Positions 41,295 to 50,199 of a stretch of DNA of 64,000 nucleotides are shown one piece after another (position 1 is the first letter of the stretch; every line of letters begins with the position of its first letter). The position numbers and the translations under genes were made by a program. Origin of the DNA: Tupaia tana. Lineage: Eukaryota > Chordata > Mammalia > Scandentia > Tupaiidae. The DNA is taken from NCBI GenBank assembly GCA_026018925.1, contig JAKSZU010000004.1, positions 37,901,233 to 37,965,232 of the forward strand. The letters are read 5' to 3'. Below the pieces are notes generated by a model. That model had not been told where the DNA came from. It did not search any database and saw nothing but the letters and a program-made list of their open reading frames with translations.

Positions 41295-41525
41295 GGAGGA
41301 GCCAGATCTGACTTGGTCAATCACAGTTTAAAGTCCAGCCTCGATGACATGAGAAACATGACTGGCCCATGGGCATGCATGCCCCAAATCCCAGCAGGAT
41401 GGAGAAATGGAGGAGAAGGGATTACGATGTTGCCACACTCCATTGAGGAGTGTTCTCCCTCTACCCCAAGCAAGCACCCTCTGGCAATTAAAACACACAC
41501 ACACACATACACACCCGACAACAAG
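41295..41525 (+). mobile_element. tRNA-derived SINE, type V
   Basis: GGAGCCAGATCTGACTTGG, CATGCCCCAAATCCCAGC, GGAGAAATGGAGGAGAAGG, CACCCTCTGGCAATTAAAAC and a CA run; A-box end decayed. Confidence 0.8.
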
Positions 41526-41539
41526 AACAAAATTAATTC

Positions 41540-41890
41540 CTGAAGTCAACTTGTTTGTTCACCCTCAATCATTTAAATTATCAATGTGAAAACTTTATTG
41601 TTCGAATTATACATAGAAGCGAGTCCATGTTCTGGTCATTTGCTCAATATCCAAGTGAAGATCCTATTGGACTCTTTTTGCATATGTGAAATTAAAGTAA
41701 ATTTTGAAATAACTCAAAATGAAATTCTCAAATCTTAGGTTTTGAGTTCATGGAATGTTGCTCTAGTAAGACACCTGGGGCCTTTGCATAGTGTCATACA
41801 GTGGAATGATACTAAGGATATTAGACTCCCTTATCTGGCATAAGTAGGAGGAAATAATAGACTGTAAGAAAATTTAGAAAATAGAAAGGA
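41540..41890. other. Intronic sequence, nothing recognised
   Basis: No feature recognised. Confidence 0.5.
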
Positions 41891-41899
41891 ACTAGAGAA

Positions 41900-42125
41900 C
41901 CCACATGAAGGTGTAGCAGTGAGGCATGATGCTGTGAGAAGCAATCCCATATGGGAAGGTTTCCAGTTCAACTCCAGAGACCTCCCTGAGTATACCAGGC
42001 ACAAACTTGCCCATGATCTGGAGCTGGTGAGGCTGCAGGTGGATTATGGCATCAAGACTCTGTTTGGGGGTTCTCTCTGTCTCCTTCATGGGAGAAATAA
42101 ATAAATATACTTTTTTAAAAAGAAA
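41900..42125 (+). mobile_element. tRNA-derived SINE, type D
   Basis: AGTTCAACTCCAGAGACCTC, CAAGACTCTGTTTGGGGGTT, CTCTCTGTCTCCTTCATGGG, AAATAAATAAATA tail. Confidence 0.7.
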
Positions 42126-42299
42126 GAAAAGAAAAGAATTATATTACCAGATGCCTGAATAGGCTTTCAGAAGCCAACTGTTGTACAGTTGAAACTCTTG
42201 TTCTCTGCTCCCCCTGGCGGTGCTGCTATGCCATCACTTTGTAACGCTAAATCTGAGCTCACAAACAAAACATGCTCTTTATCAGAAATGGCCAGTGAA

Positions 42300-42420
42300 G
42301 GAGAAGAATGAATATTTGTTATCTCATATAGTCTCCCTGACAACCCTTTGTGATAAAAAGCATTAGCTTCATTATATAAATGAGGAAATTGAACTTGAAA
42401 GCAGTCAAGTCAGGTTTTTT
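42300..42420 (-). mobile_element. MIR fragment
   Basis: CTTCATTATATAAATGAGGA and AATTGAACTTGAAAGCAGTC fit the reversed MIR core. Confidence 0.5.
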
Positions 42421-42925
42421 CAAACTTACAGGCAGCAATTAACTGCCTCTCAGAGACCCTGCATCACTTAAGGTATCCATAAACATTCAGAAAGTAAAGA
42501 ACAGGTTTCAGTTCAAAACCTTTATTCTGTTTCCTCTCTATCGTGGTTCTTCTAAATACAGCCAGTAGCACAGAAAAAGGTGAATTTGCACTTGAATTTA
42601 GATTACACAAATTGGTCAGGAATGGAGAGAATCAAGTGCTATTTTACGTTTGCTACTTTCAATGTCATCTGGGTCATGCATGAAACGTCTTTGCCTTCTC
42701 CTAGGGAGACAGGAAAGTTCAGGTGAAGAAGAGTGGGAGACACAAGGCCTACAGGTCCCTTCCTTCACTTCTATTCTGTGGTGACATGGCCTCCAGCTCT
42801 TCTTCAAAGTGGCAGGGCACTATAGCAGGAAACTGCCCCTAATAATATGGGCTCTAGAGCTCAAAGTCCAGCCTTGCTATTTTCTTTCTTATTCATTTTT
42901 AAATACATATCAAACCATAATCTTT
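42421..42925. other. Intronic sequence, nothing recognised
   Basis: No repeat or coding feature recognised. Confidence 0.5.
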
Positions 42926-42929
42926 TTTC

Positions 42930-42981
42930 TGTTTTTTATTCATGATAGAGCACATATGCACATGTGAGAGAGTGAGAGAAG

Positions 42982-43040
<59 letters not shown>

Positions 43041-43135
43041 GTACCCTCCACGGGGTCTGGTCACACCATAATCCCCTCCCTCCAATCTTCGAGCCTGTTA
43101 TATTGGACACTTGCACATGTGCCCAACATGTTTGT
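42930..43135 (-). mobile_element. tRNA-derived SINE, type D, antisense, with (AC)n(AG)n
   Basis: TCATGATAGAGCACATATGC, AC then AG arrays (42983-43034), CACGGGGTCTGGTCACACC; head truncated. Confidence 0.7.
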
Positions 43136-43259
43136 TATTTTTTGGTTATTCATCCTTGAGTTCTTTATCTTCTTTGTGCCTCAGTATTACCATATGTAAA
43201 ATGGGTATAAGATAAGCACTTACCTTATATGGTTGAGGAGGGAATAAAATGACATAAGA

Positions 43260-43535
43260 GGGGACCAGCAGTTGGCGTAATGGCTATGTCGCTGGACTCC
43301 CACATAGTCGACCACGGTTCGCGTCCCAGACCCGGTGGCTTAAAACTCACGCCGGGCGCGTGTGCGTGTGTGCCCAAGATCCCGAGAGGAGAATGGAGGA
43401 GAAGGGATTGCGGCGTGACCATCCCCCCTGGGGGGTGATTTCTCACTTTCTGTCTCTATGTCTCTCTCTGTCTGTCTGGCGAGCTGGCGAGCGCACATGC
43501 CCTATAGTGAAAAAACCTCTCCAAAAAAAAAAAAA
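43260..43535 (+). mobile_element. tRNA-derived SINE, type L, young, with TSD
   Basis: Near-consensus element with an 8-bp local duplication (CTGGCGAG twice) near its end. Perfect 14-bp TSD AAAATGACATAAGA at 43246-43259 and 43536-43549. Confidence 0.95.
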
Positions 43536-43549
43536 AAAATGACATAAGA

Positions 43550-43900
43550 AATTAGCCCAGACATCGGAATTGGGGTAATGTTCGGTACATGCTGGCCATT
43601 GTTACTATCTTTTAGCTTAACTTCCTGGGGAGCCACTTGGTAGGAGTGGTAATACAAAGGAATTGACCTGAAAATTCAACCTCCTCAGCTAAGCTTCCTA
43701 TAGACTGAGGTATCAATAGGAACCAGCCAGTCCTTCTGGTGATCCTGCAGCCCTGATGCAAAAGAAAGGAAATACATGTATGGTCGCAGTGAGGTCATCT
43801 TGTTGCAAGATGAGATCATCTTGTTGCAAAGACTTCCCTAAATCCTTTATTTAGCTGGCAATCATACTAGACCCCACTCTAAGCAGCAAAGTTTTATTGA
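43550..43900. other. Intronic sequence, nothing recognised
   Basis: Includes a small imperfect local repeat of GATCATCTTGTTGCAA type near 43790-43830. Otherwise unique. Confidence 0.5.
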
Positions 43901-43901
43901 A

Positions 43902-43973
43902 TTGTCAGGAAAGTCATGACACATTTTTGCATAGAAAAACATAGAAAAAATATGTCATGGCTTTTCCAACAAC
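43902..43973. mobile_element. Short inverted-repeat DNA transposon (mariner-like MITE), copy 1
   Basis: Arms GTCAGGAAAGTCATGACAC and, reversed, GTTGGAAAAGCCATGACAT enclose about 25 bp. No coding capacity. Same family as 44084-44144. Confidence 0.65.
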
Positions 43974-44083
43974 CTAGTGGTAGATCTGCTTTCTACCAGT
44001 TAAATACAGAAGTTTAGTACTTAAAATCTATGCCTGAGTTTTTATTATATCCTTAGAGTATGTATCAGCTATCTACTGCTAGG

Positions 44084-44144
44084 GTCGTCAGAAAAGTCAT
44101 GACACATTTTTGCATAGAAAAAAACACATCATGACTTTTCCAAC
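44084..44144. mobile_element. Short inverted-repeat DNA transposon (mariner-like MITE), copy 2
   Basis: GTCAGAAAAGTCATGACACA, TTTTTGCATAGAAAAA, then CATGACTTTTCCAAC: same arms and left interior as copy 1, with a shorter right interior. Confidence 0.65.
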
Positions 44145-44317
44145 TTTTCCATCCTCTGCTTACATCATGCTCACCAATAGTCCATCGTTCCAAACATGGA
44201 AACGTCTCTCCTCTTGGTTTTCCCAATACAGGAATGTCTTGGTTCTCTAATCGTATCTCTGGCTGCTCCTTCCTTTGTATTAATAAATTAACTCTCTTTT
44301 AATTCCCTTTACATAGC

Positions 44318-44594
44318 ATATTAGTCCATTATTGTGTTGCTAATAGAAATAACTGACACTGGGTGATTTACAAAGAACTAGATTTATTTGACTCACAATT
44401 CATGGCTAGAAAGTCCAAAGGCATACGGCTGAAATTAGACCAGGCTACAACATGTCTGACAGAGGCAGAAACCTACTCTCATGAAAATTAACCCCTTCCC
44501 TTGGGGCCGGCAAGTGGCATGGTGGTTAAAGGCGCTGGACTCCCACATGGTCGACCACGGTTCGAGTCTTGGACCTGGTGGCTTGCTTTCTCAC

Positions 44595-44648
<54 letters not shown>

Positions 44649-44895
44649 TGTCTCTCTCTGATCAAACTGGAAAATAATAATGATAATAATAATAAATAAA
44701 GTTAAAATAAAATATTAAAAAAAAAAATTAACCCCTTCCCACAAGCACTAGAACTCTCTATCTCTCACAAGATAGCATTACTCTGTTCATGAAACCAGTG
44801 CCTCCAAGATCCAATCACCAAGATCCAATCACCACCCACTAGTAGCAAATTCCCAAACATTAACCTTTGGGAGACAAACCATTATACAAAGATTA
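44318..44895 (-). mobile_element. MaLR-type LTR (fossil), split by a SINE
   Basis: Reversed LTR of the MST/MLT1 kind: TTAGTCCATTATTGTGTTGC, GGGTGATTTACAAAGAAC, TTTATTTGACTCACAATTC, and after the SINE AGATCCAATCACCA (tandemly doubled). Ancient, broken, solo. Confidence 0.6.
44503..44722 (+). mobile_element. tRNA-derived SINE, type S, inside the LTR, with TSD
   Basis: GGGGCCGGCAAGTGGCATGG head, GGTTCGAGTCTTGGACC, (TC)n run, AATAAT tail. TSD AAAATTAACCCCTTCCC on both sides. Confidence 0.92.
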
Positions 44896-44939
44896 TATCA
44901 ACAGAAATAACTAACTCTGCAGAAATAATAATTAATGCA

Positions 44940-45600
44940 GTTTATTTCTAAACATGAATGTGTGTGACCAGGCCTGGAGAAGAGACAAACATGCCTTTTC
45001 TTGGGATGATCAGATACAGGGGTTCCTTTTATTTGATTTTGAGAGTGAGAGACAATATTTGGAATTTGATGAAAAGAGTTCTTCCATTGGTCTGGCCCAA
45101 AAAGGCGAAACATCTGGAAGTAGGGGATTGTAACTTATAAGTGGGTTTTACAATCTCTAGGTTGGTGATTGAAAAGGGAGGGGGGTGGTCTGTGTATTGG
45201 GAAGGGATCAGCAATGAGTGTACTTGAACAGAGATAAGGGGGCTTGTGTATGTCACAAGATACTGCCCCAAGGACAGGATGTTGGAAGAGTTTTGTTATC
45301 AGTGAGTCAAAATGGTCTGTAAATGTTTGTGGGCATGACCCACCCATCACAAGGATACTATGCTAGGGACAGGATGTAAGAAGGTCCTGTTATCAACTGG
45401 GCCAAAATGGTCTGTTAATGTCTGTGGGCGTGACTCAACCCAGGCACTATTGAAGAGATTTCGTAAATAGGAAAAAGCAGTCAGATTTCTGTCCTCACAT
45501 AACATGTGGACATTTTCTTCAAACCTACTATCTCTCTCTCTCCTCACTGTGGCTCCTTTTGTTACTGATCAAATAAGTGTTGCTGCTTCTTCTTGCAGTC
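44940..45600. repeat. Unclassified old repeat with a diverged tandem duplication
   Basis: 45257-45346 and 45347-45440 are diverged copies (GACAGGATGT, AAAATGGTCTGT, TGTGGGC(A/G)TGAC in the same order). It may be part of an old LTR, but I cannot name it. Confidence 0.45.
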
Positions 45601-45642
45601 AATGAAATGAGAAGCAGAAGTAATATCTTACTAATATAATTA

Positions 45643-45691
45643 GTCTACGGCCATACCACCTGAACGCGCCCGATCTCGTCTGATCTCGGAA
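45643..45691 (+). pseudogene. 5S rRNA 5' fragment (retroposed)
   Basis: Starts exactly at the 5S 5' end (GTCTACGGCCATACCACC) and runs to about nucleotide 50 (GATCTCGGAAG), one C short of the CCACCCTG run. CTAATATAATT on both sides is a TSD. The 3' part of 5S, including most of its internal promoter, is missing, so it is not expressed as 5S. Confidence 0.85.
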
Positions 45692-46502
45692 GCTAATATA
45701 ATTGATTATAATTGCTAATATAATTGATTATAATTGATTTATAAAATCAGTAGCAGAATTATCTTACCTGGTAGTTGTACAATAGCTTTGATAAGAACTG
45801 ACTGATACCCTTAAATAAAAAAAAAATCTATGTTAGAGGCTTCACTGGAGGTTACATCATGTTATCACATTAATTTAGAAGATGAAACCCAGGATTTAAA
45901 GAAAGATTTAAGCCACATAAGAAGTAAAGCTTGAAAACAAAAATTTCATGCTCAAAGTTACAATCAAAAAGCCAGCAAGCAAAACTGAGGATGAAAAGGA
46001 ACAGTTAAAGAAAGATTTAAGCAATCTCTGGAATATAATTTGGATCAAGAAATAAAGAAAAAGGGTGAATTAGAGAAAAAGATAACAGGATTTAAGAAAC
46101 TCTTGGAAATAACAAGAAGTTAAATGAATATGAAAATGGATAAACTGGTTTCCAAGGAGATTTAAAAGCCAGTCGATTGAAATGGATATCCAATTTTATA
46201 GGCTAAAACCTAAGATTGACGATCTTACAGCAAAACTTCAGCAGGACTCATTATCTTTTAAAATAATACAAAAGGAATGTGTAAAAATAAAGAAGAGAGA
46301 ACTGAAGTTGGAACAAGAAGTAGTAAGCCTCACGAGTCATGGAAATAAATATGGTAGAACATGTTCAGGTAAAACAGTATAAGTGGGAGATTGGAGGAAG
46401 AACAAGACAGGATACAATAGAAAAATGAAAAGAAGTCAGCTGTTTGTACAGGCAGAAGCAACAACTCCAGAAAACTTAGAGCAGTTAAGAGAAAGTAATT
46501 TG

Positions 46503-46780
46503 GAGGCCAGCAGATGGCATAGCAGTTACATCACTAGATTCTTACATGGTTGACCATGGTTCAAGTCCTGGACCTGGTAGCTTGAAACTCATGCTGGGTA
46601 TGTGTGTGTGCATGCCCAAGATCCTGGGAGGAGAATGGAAGATAAGGGATTGCAGTGTGGACATACCCCTGAGGAATGATTTCTCACTTTCCTTCTCACT
46701 GTCTCTGTCTCTCTCTCTGGTGAGCGCACATACCCTATGACAAAAATTTCTAAAAAAAATTAATAAAAAAATAAAAGAGA
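46503..46780 (+). mobile_element. tRNA-derived SINE, type L, inside the retrocopy
   Basis: GGAGGCCAGCAGATGGCATA head, GTTCAAGTCCTGGACC, GGGAGGAGAATGGAAG, ACCCTATGACAAAAAT. Imperfect TSD AAGAGA(A/G)AG..AAT. Confidence 0.88.
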
Positions 46781-47059
46781 GAGAATAATTATGCTTCAAT
46801 AAGAAATCAGATGGAAATCAGAATTAAAGATTGAGAATCCAAACTCATCAAAATAAGAGCTTCTCAAGAAGATTCTAATAAAACAGAACTGGAAAAATAT
46901 AAGCAACTTTACCTAGAATATTAGATAAACTTAACAAATGCAACAGGAGGTGGGAAAAAGTATATAAAGACAAGCTATTGCTGAATTTGCATCTGTATCC
47001 TGTAGAGCTTCTCAAAGATCTGCTGATGAGTCAAACCAAATTCAAGATCGATTTTTTGG

Positions 47060-47328
47060 GGGACCAGCAGTTGGCATAATGGCTATGTTGCTGAACTCCC
47101 ACATAGTCAACTGCGGTTCGAGTCCTGGACCTGGTGACTTGAACTCACACTGGGTGCATGTGCATGCGTGCCCAAGATCCCGAGAGGAGAATGGAGGAGA
47201 AGGGATTGCGGTGTGGCCATCCCCCCTGGGGGGTGATTTCTTGCTTTCTGTCTCTCTGTCTCTCTCTGTCTTTCTGGTGAGCGCATGTGCCCTATAGCAA
47301 AAACCTCTCCAAAAAAAAAAAAAAAAAA
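47060..47328 (+). mobile_element. tRNA-derived SINE, type L, inside the retrocopy
   Basis: GGGGACCAGCAGTTGGCATA to GCCCTATAGCAAAAACC and A-run. TSD GAT(C/T)GATTTT on both sides. Confidence 0.92.
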
Positions 47329-47520
47329 AAGATTGATTTTGATTTTTGGGAGCATCACAAGAATTGGTACAGATCTTGAGAAAAAAGTGTATGATCTGAA
47401 CAATAAAGTTTTATTGACTGAACTGTTTAACAACCTTTTAATTGTTATCCATTAAATATAGGACATATTAAAATCTTTATTAAAAACATTATACCAATTT
47501 TTTAAAAAAAGACAGAAATG

Positions 47521-47777
47521 GGACCGGCAGTTAGTGTAATGGCTATGTCGCTGGACTCCCACGTAGTCGACCGCGGTTCGAGTCCCGGACCCGGTGGCTT
47601 AAACTCACGTCGGGCGCGTGTGCGTGCGTGCCCAAGATCCCGAGAGGAGAATGGAGGAGAAGGGATTGCGGCGTGGCCATCTCCCCTGGGGGGTGATTTC
47701 TCGCTTTCTATCTCTCTGTCTCTCTCTGTCTGTCTGGTGAGCGCCCGCACCCTATAGCAAAAACCTCTCCAAAAAAA
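47521..47777 (+). mobile_element. tRNA-derived SINE, type L, young, with TSD
   Basis: Near-consensus, many CpGs. Perfect 17-bp TSD AAAAAAAGACAGAAATG at 47504-47520 and 47778-47794, at the very end of the retrocopy. Confidence 0.95.
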
Positions 47778-47799
47778 AAAAAAAGACAGAAATGAGAAG

Positions 47800-48530
47800 C
47801 AGAGGCTGGAGAAGAAGGAAGTTTATTTCTGTAACCAGTTACATAGGGACAATCGGCAAGTACTATCAACTGAATATTGAAAAGCTCAAAAAGTTTTTAG
47901 TATTTATAGATAAAGATATGAGGAACAAATCATTCCTCACTACAATCAGTCAGAGTCAATTGCTTTTCCCTGAGTAAATCACCTGATTCCTACGAATATC
48001 CATTCCTGGCTTCTCATCTGACCGCTCCTCGAACAGAACTCCCTATGACTCAGCACCTGTCAGACTGATCTCATTAGAGGCCTTTCTTCATTTCAAAATG
48101 GCTGCAGTCCCGCTGCCTGGCTTCTCTGTCATCACTCTCCGGGGTTCAGCCATTCCTGCAGGCTGGAAAATGGAGCTCTCTCAGCATCTCTGAGGCTTAC
48201 ATTTCTAGGGCCTTGTTGGTAAGCTTTGTAGGGGAGTTTTAAGTTTCCTCTTTTCTCTCCAAAAGTCTGATAATCTGTAGTCTAGGAAATAAAACTGACA
48301 ACCAGATAAACAAGAAAAACGGATATACATTTATTACATGTATGTATATATGTGATCCATACAAAACATGAGACTCAAAGACGAGCCAAATGACTAAAGG
48401 TTTTATACCGTATAGAAAAGAAAAAACAAGCTCAGGGTTAAGCTAAGAGAGGGCTGGGGGCAGGGAGAAAAGAACAAGATTGTCCTGTTTTTCTGGACCA
48501 GGCATCAGACTTCCAATCCCCTTTGTCTTC
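47800..48530. other. Intronic sequence; possible old LTR around 48000-48480
   Basis: 48040-48480 has LTR-like composition (GGCTTCTCTGTCATCACTC, AATAAAACTGACAACC, TTTATTACATG), but I cannot match it to a family. Confidence 0.3.
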
Positions 48531-48531
48531 T

Positions 48532-48790
48532 TTTTTTTTAATTTTGAAGAGGTTTTCGCTCTAGGGCATGTGCACTCTCTGGAGAGACACAGAGAGAGAA
48601 ACAGAAAGCAAGAAATCACCCCCCCCCCCCATGGGGGATGGCCACACCGCAATCACTTCTCCTCCATTCTCCTCTCAGGATCTGGGGTATGCATGCACAC
48701 GTGCCTGGCATGAGTTTCAAGCTGCCGGGTCCAGACTCGAACTCTGGTCAGCCACATGGAAGTCAGAACCACTATGCCACCTGCTGCCCC
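48532..48790 (-). mobile_element. tRNA-derived SINE, type L, antisense
   Basis: T/A tail, GAGGTTTTCGCTCTAGGGC, a C-run of 13 in the hairpin, CATGCACACGTGCCTGGC, GCCACCTGCTGCCCC. Confidence 0.9.
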
Positions 48791-48999
48791 TGCTGCTTCT
48801 TATAATATGAATTATCCTAGGCAGATAAGGGAGAGAATCAGCAAAAGCATGCTTGCTTCTGCTACTTACTTTACTGATGCAAATAGATGTAAATTTATTT
48901 TATAAAAGGATAGCCTTTTGAAACTAATTCTGTGTCTGCAGCCCCTCTGAATAGTTATTTCCAAATTGGTCAAAACATACCTATTTTTGGAGTGGCATA

Positions 49000-49340
49000 T
49001 TTTGACCTCCCACATCTTCACAGACTCATTGGCACCTTAAACTTGTCAAAATTTGAGCTCACGAGCTTTCTCCGTGTGGAGCCAGGTTTTCTCCTGACGT
49101 TTTATTATGAAAATGTGAAACATAGCAAAGCAGAAAGAATTGCACCCGGAACACCCATGTACTGGCTACCTAGATTTCATGTCGATGCTCCGCGACTCCC
49201 AGGTGTCCCTCTGTCTATCCATCAGTCCATCTCATCTCAAAGGAAATTGCCAGCACTAACTGTTCCCCAAATAGTTACACTATTAACTATTGTTGGTTCA
49301 TTCCCCAGTTTTATGAAGGTATGATTGACAAAAAAAAAAG
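49000..49340 (-). mobile_element. Ancient L1-like remnant
   Basis: TTTTATTATGAAAATGTGAA and ACATAGCAAAGCAGAAAGAA followed by CCCATGTACTGGCTACC resemble a reversed old-L1 3' segment. Confidence 0.45.
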
Positions 49341-49596
49341 TGTGTATAGATAGTTATATATTGATATTAATATATAGATTTTTTTTTAATGAGTTTACAA
49401 TTGCTGGCAGTACTCTGTACCCAGCTCTGGTTACCATAGATCAAAAGTATTTGCAACATGGTTTATATTTACCATTTTTACCATACTTACCATTGTTTAT
49501 ACTTATTCTTTATCTATGAGTTCAGGAAAGGCAGGGCTATGCCATAATTATTTTTGTGTTTCCACTGATTTTTATAACGTCTAATTTGTGTAGATA

Positions 49597-49830
49597 AGAT
49601 ATAATTTTTATTGACAGAGGGTGCATGCATTTGCCAGAGAGACAGAGAAGGGGAGGGAAAGGAAGAAAATATCCCCCAATGGGGCATAGTTACATCACAA
49701 TCCCTTCCCCTCATTTCTCCATCCTATTGGGATTTGGGGCATACAGCTGGTAAGTTTTTTAAGCTACCAGGGCACCATGGTTTGGTATGTGGGATCCAGC
49801 ATCCTTAACCATTAGGCTAGGGGGCCAGCC
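49597..49830 (-). mobile_element. tRNA-derived SINE, type V, antisense
   Basis: GACAGAGGGTGCATGCATTT, TATCCCCCAATGGGGCATAG, TTTCTCCATCCTATTGGG, GGCTAGGGGGCCAGCCC. Confidence 0.82.
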
Positions 49831-49988
49831 CATGTAAATAATATTTTAAACATTAGCTATTATTATTATTTCCTTGAACAGTATCCAATCTCAGTAAAGC
49901 AGGGCAGGGAAATCAAGTAAATGGCTTGGCTGTCAATTCAAGTCAGTGGATTAATTTAATTTAATTAGCTTATTTCTCCAATTAAACT

Positions 49989-50170
49989 AAACCAGGGTGT
50001 TGGCAAAGTGTATTCAAAAGCCAGATGGTAAATATTTTAAGCTTTGCAAGACATAATGTTTCTGTCCTAGCTACTCAGTTCCATGTATTGTGAAAGCAGT
50101 TATGGGTAATATGAAATGAATGGGCATAGCTGTGTTCCAGTAGGATTTTATTTTTGGACACTGAAATTTG
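49989..50170 (+). mobile_element. Ancient hAT-type non-autonomous DNA transposon
   Basis: ACCAGGGTGTTGGCAAAGTG, GCCAGATGGTAAATATTTTA, AGCTTTGCAAGACATAATG, GGCATAGCTGTGTTCCAGT follow a widespread mammalian hAT-Charlie MER repeat. Which MER subfamily I cannot say. Confidence 0.6.
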
Positions 50171-50199
50171 AATTTCACATAATTCCCTTGCATTATGAA

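Larger units (their letters stand above)
45771..47503 (+). pseudogene. ANKRD26-family retrocopy (C-terminal coiled coil), with two SINE insertions
   Basis: Translated segments follow the ANKRD26 C-terminal coiled coil in order: NLEDETQDLKK, LKVTIKKPASK, EDEKEQLKK, GELEKKITGFK, DDLTAKLQQ, KLEQEVVSL, EDSNKTELEKYKQLYLE and, near the end, SQELVQILRKKCMI with a stop at 47397-47399. An AATAAA at 47402 and a short A-rich end follow. Introns are absent, so it is a processed copy, 5'-truncated. Many frame breaks and internal deletions leave only short frames, for example 66 aa at 46182-46382. SINEs at 46503-46780 and 47060-47328 interrupt it. Parent is ANKRD26 or a close relative (CCDC144, ANKRD18/36). 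Confidence 0.85.

Noticed and set aside
46182-46382. 66-aa frame resembling a coiled-coil protein
   Set aside because: It is one surviving segment of the ANKRD26-like retrocopy, which is interrupted many times; not a live gene.
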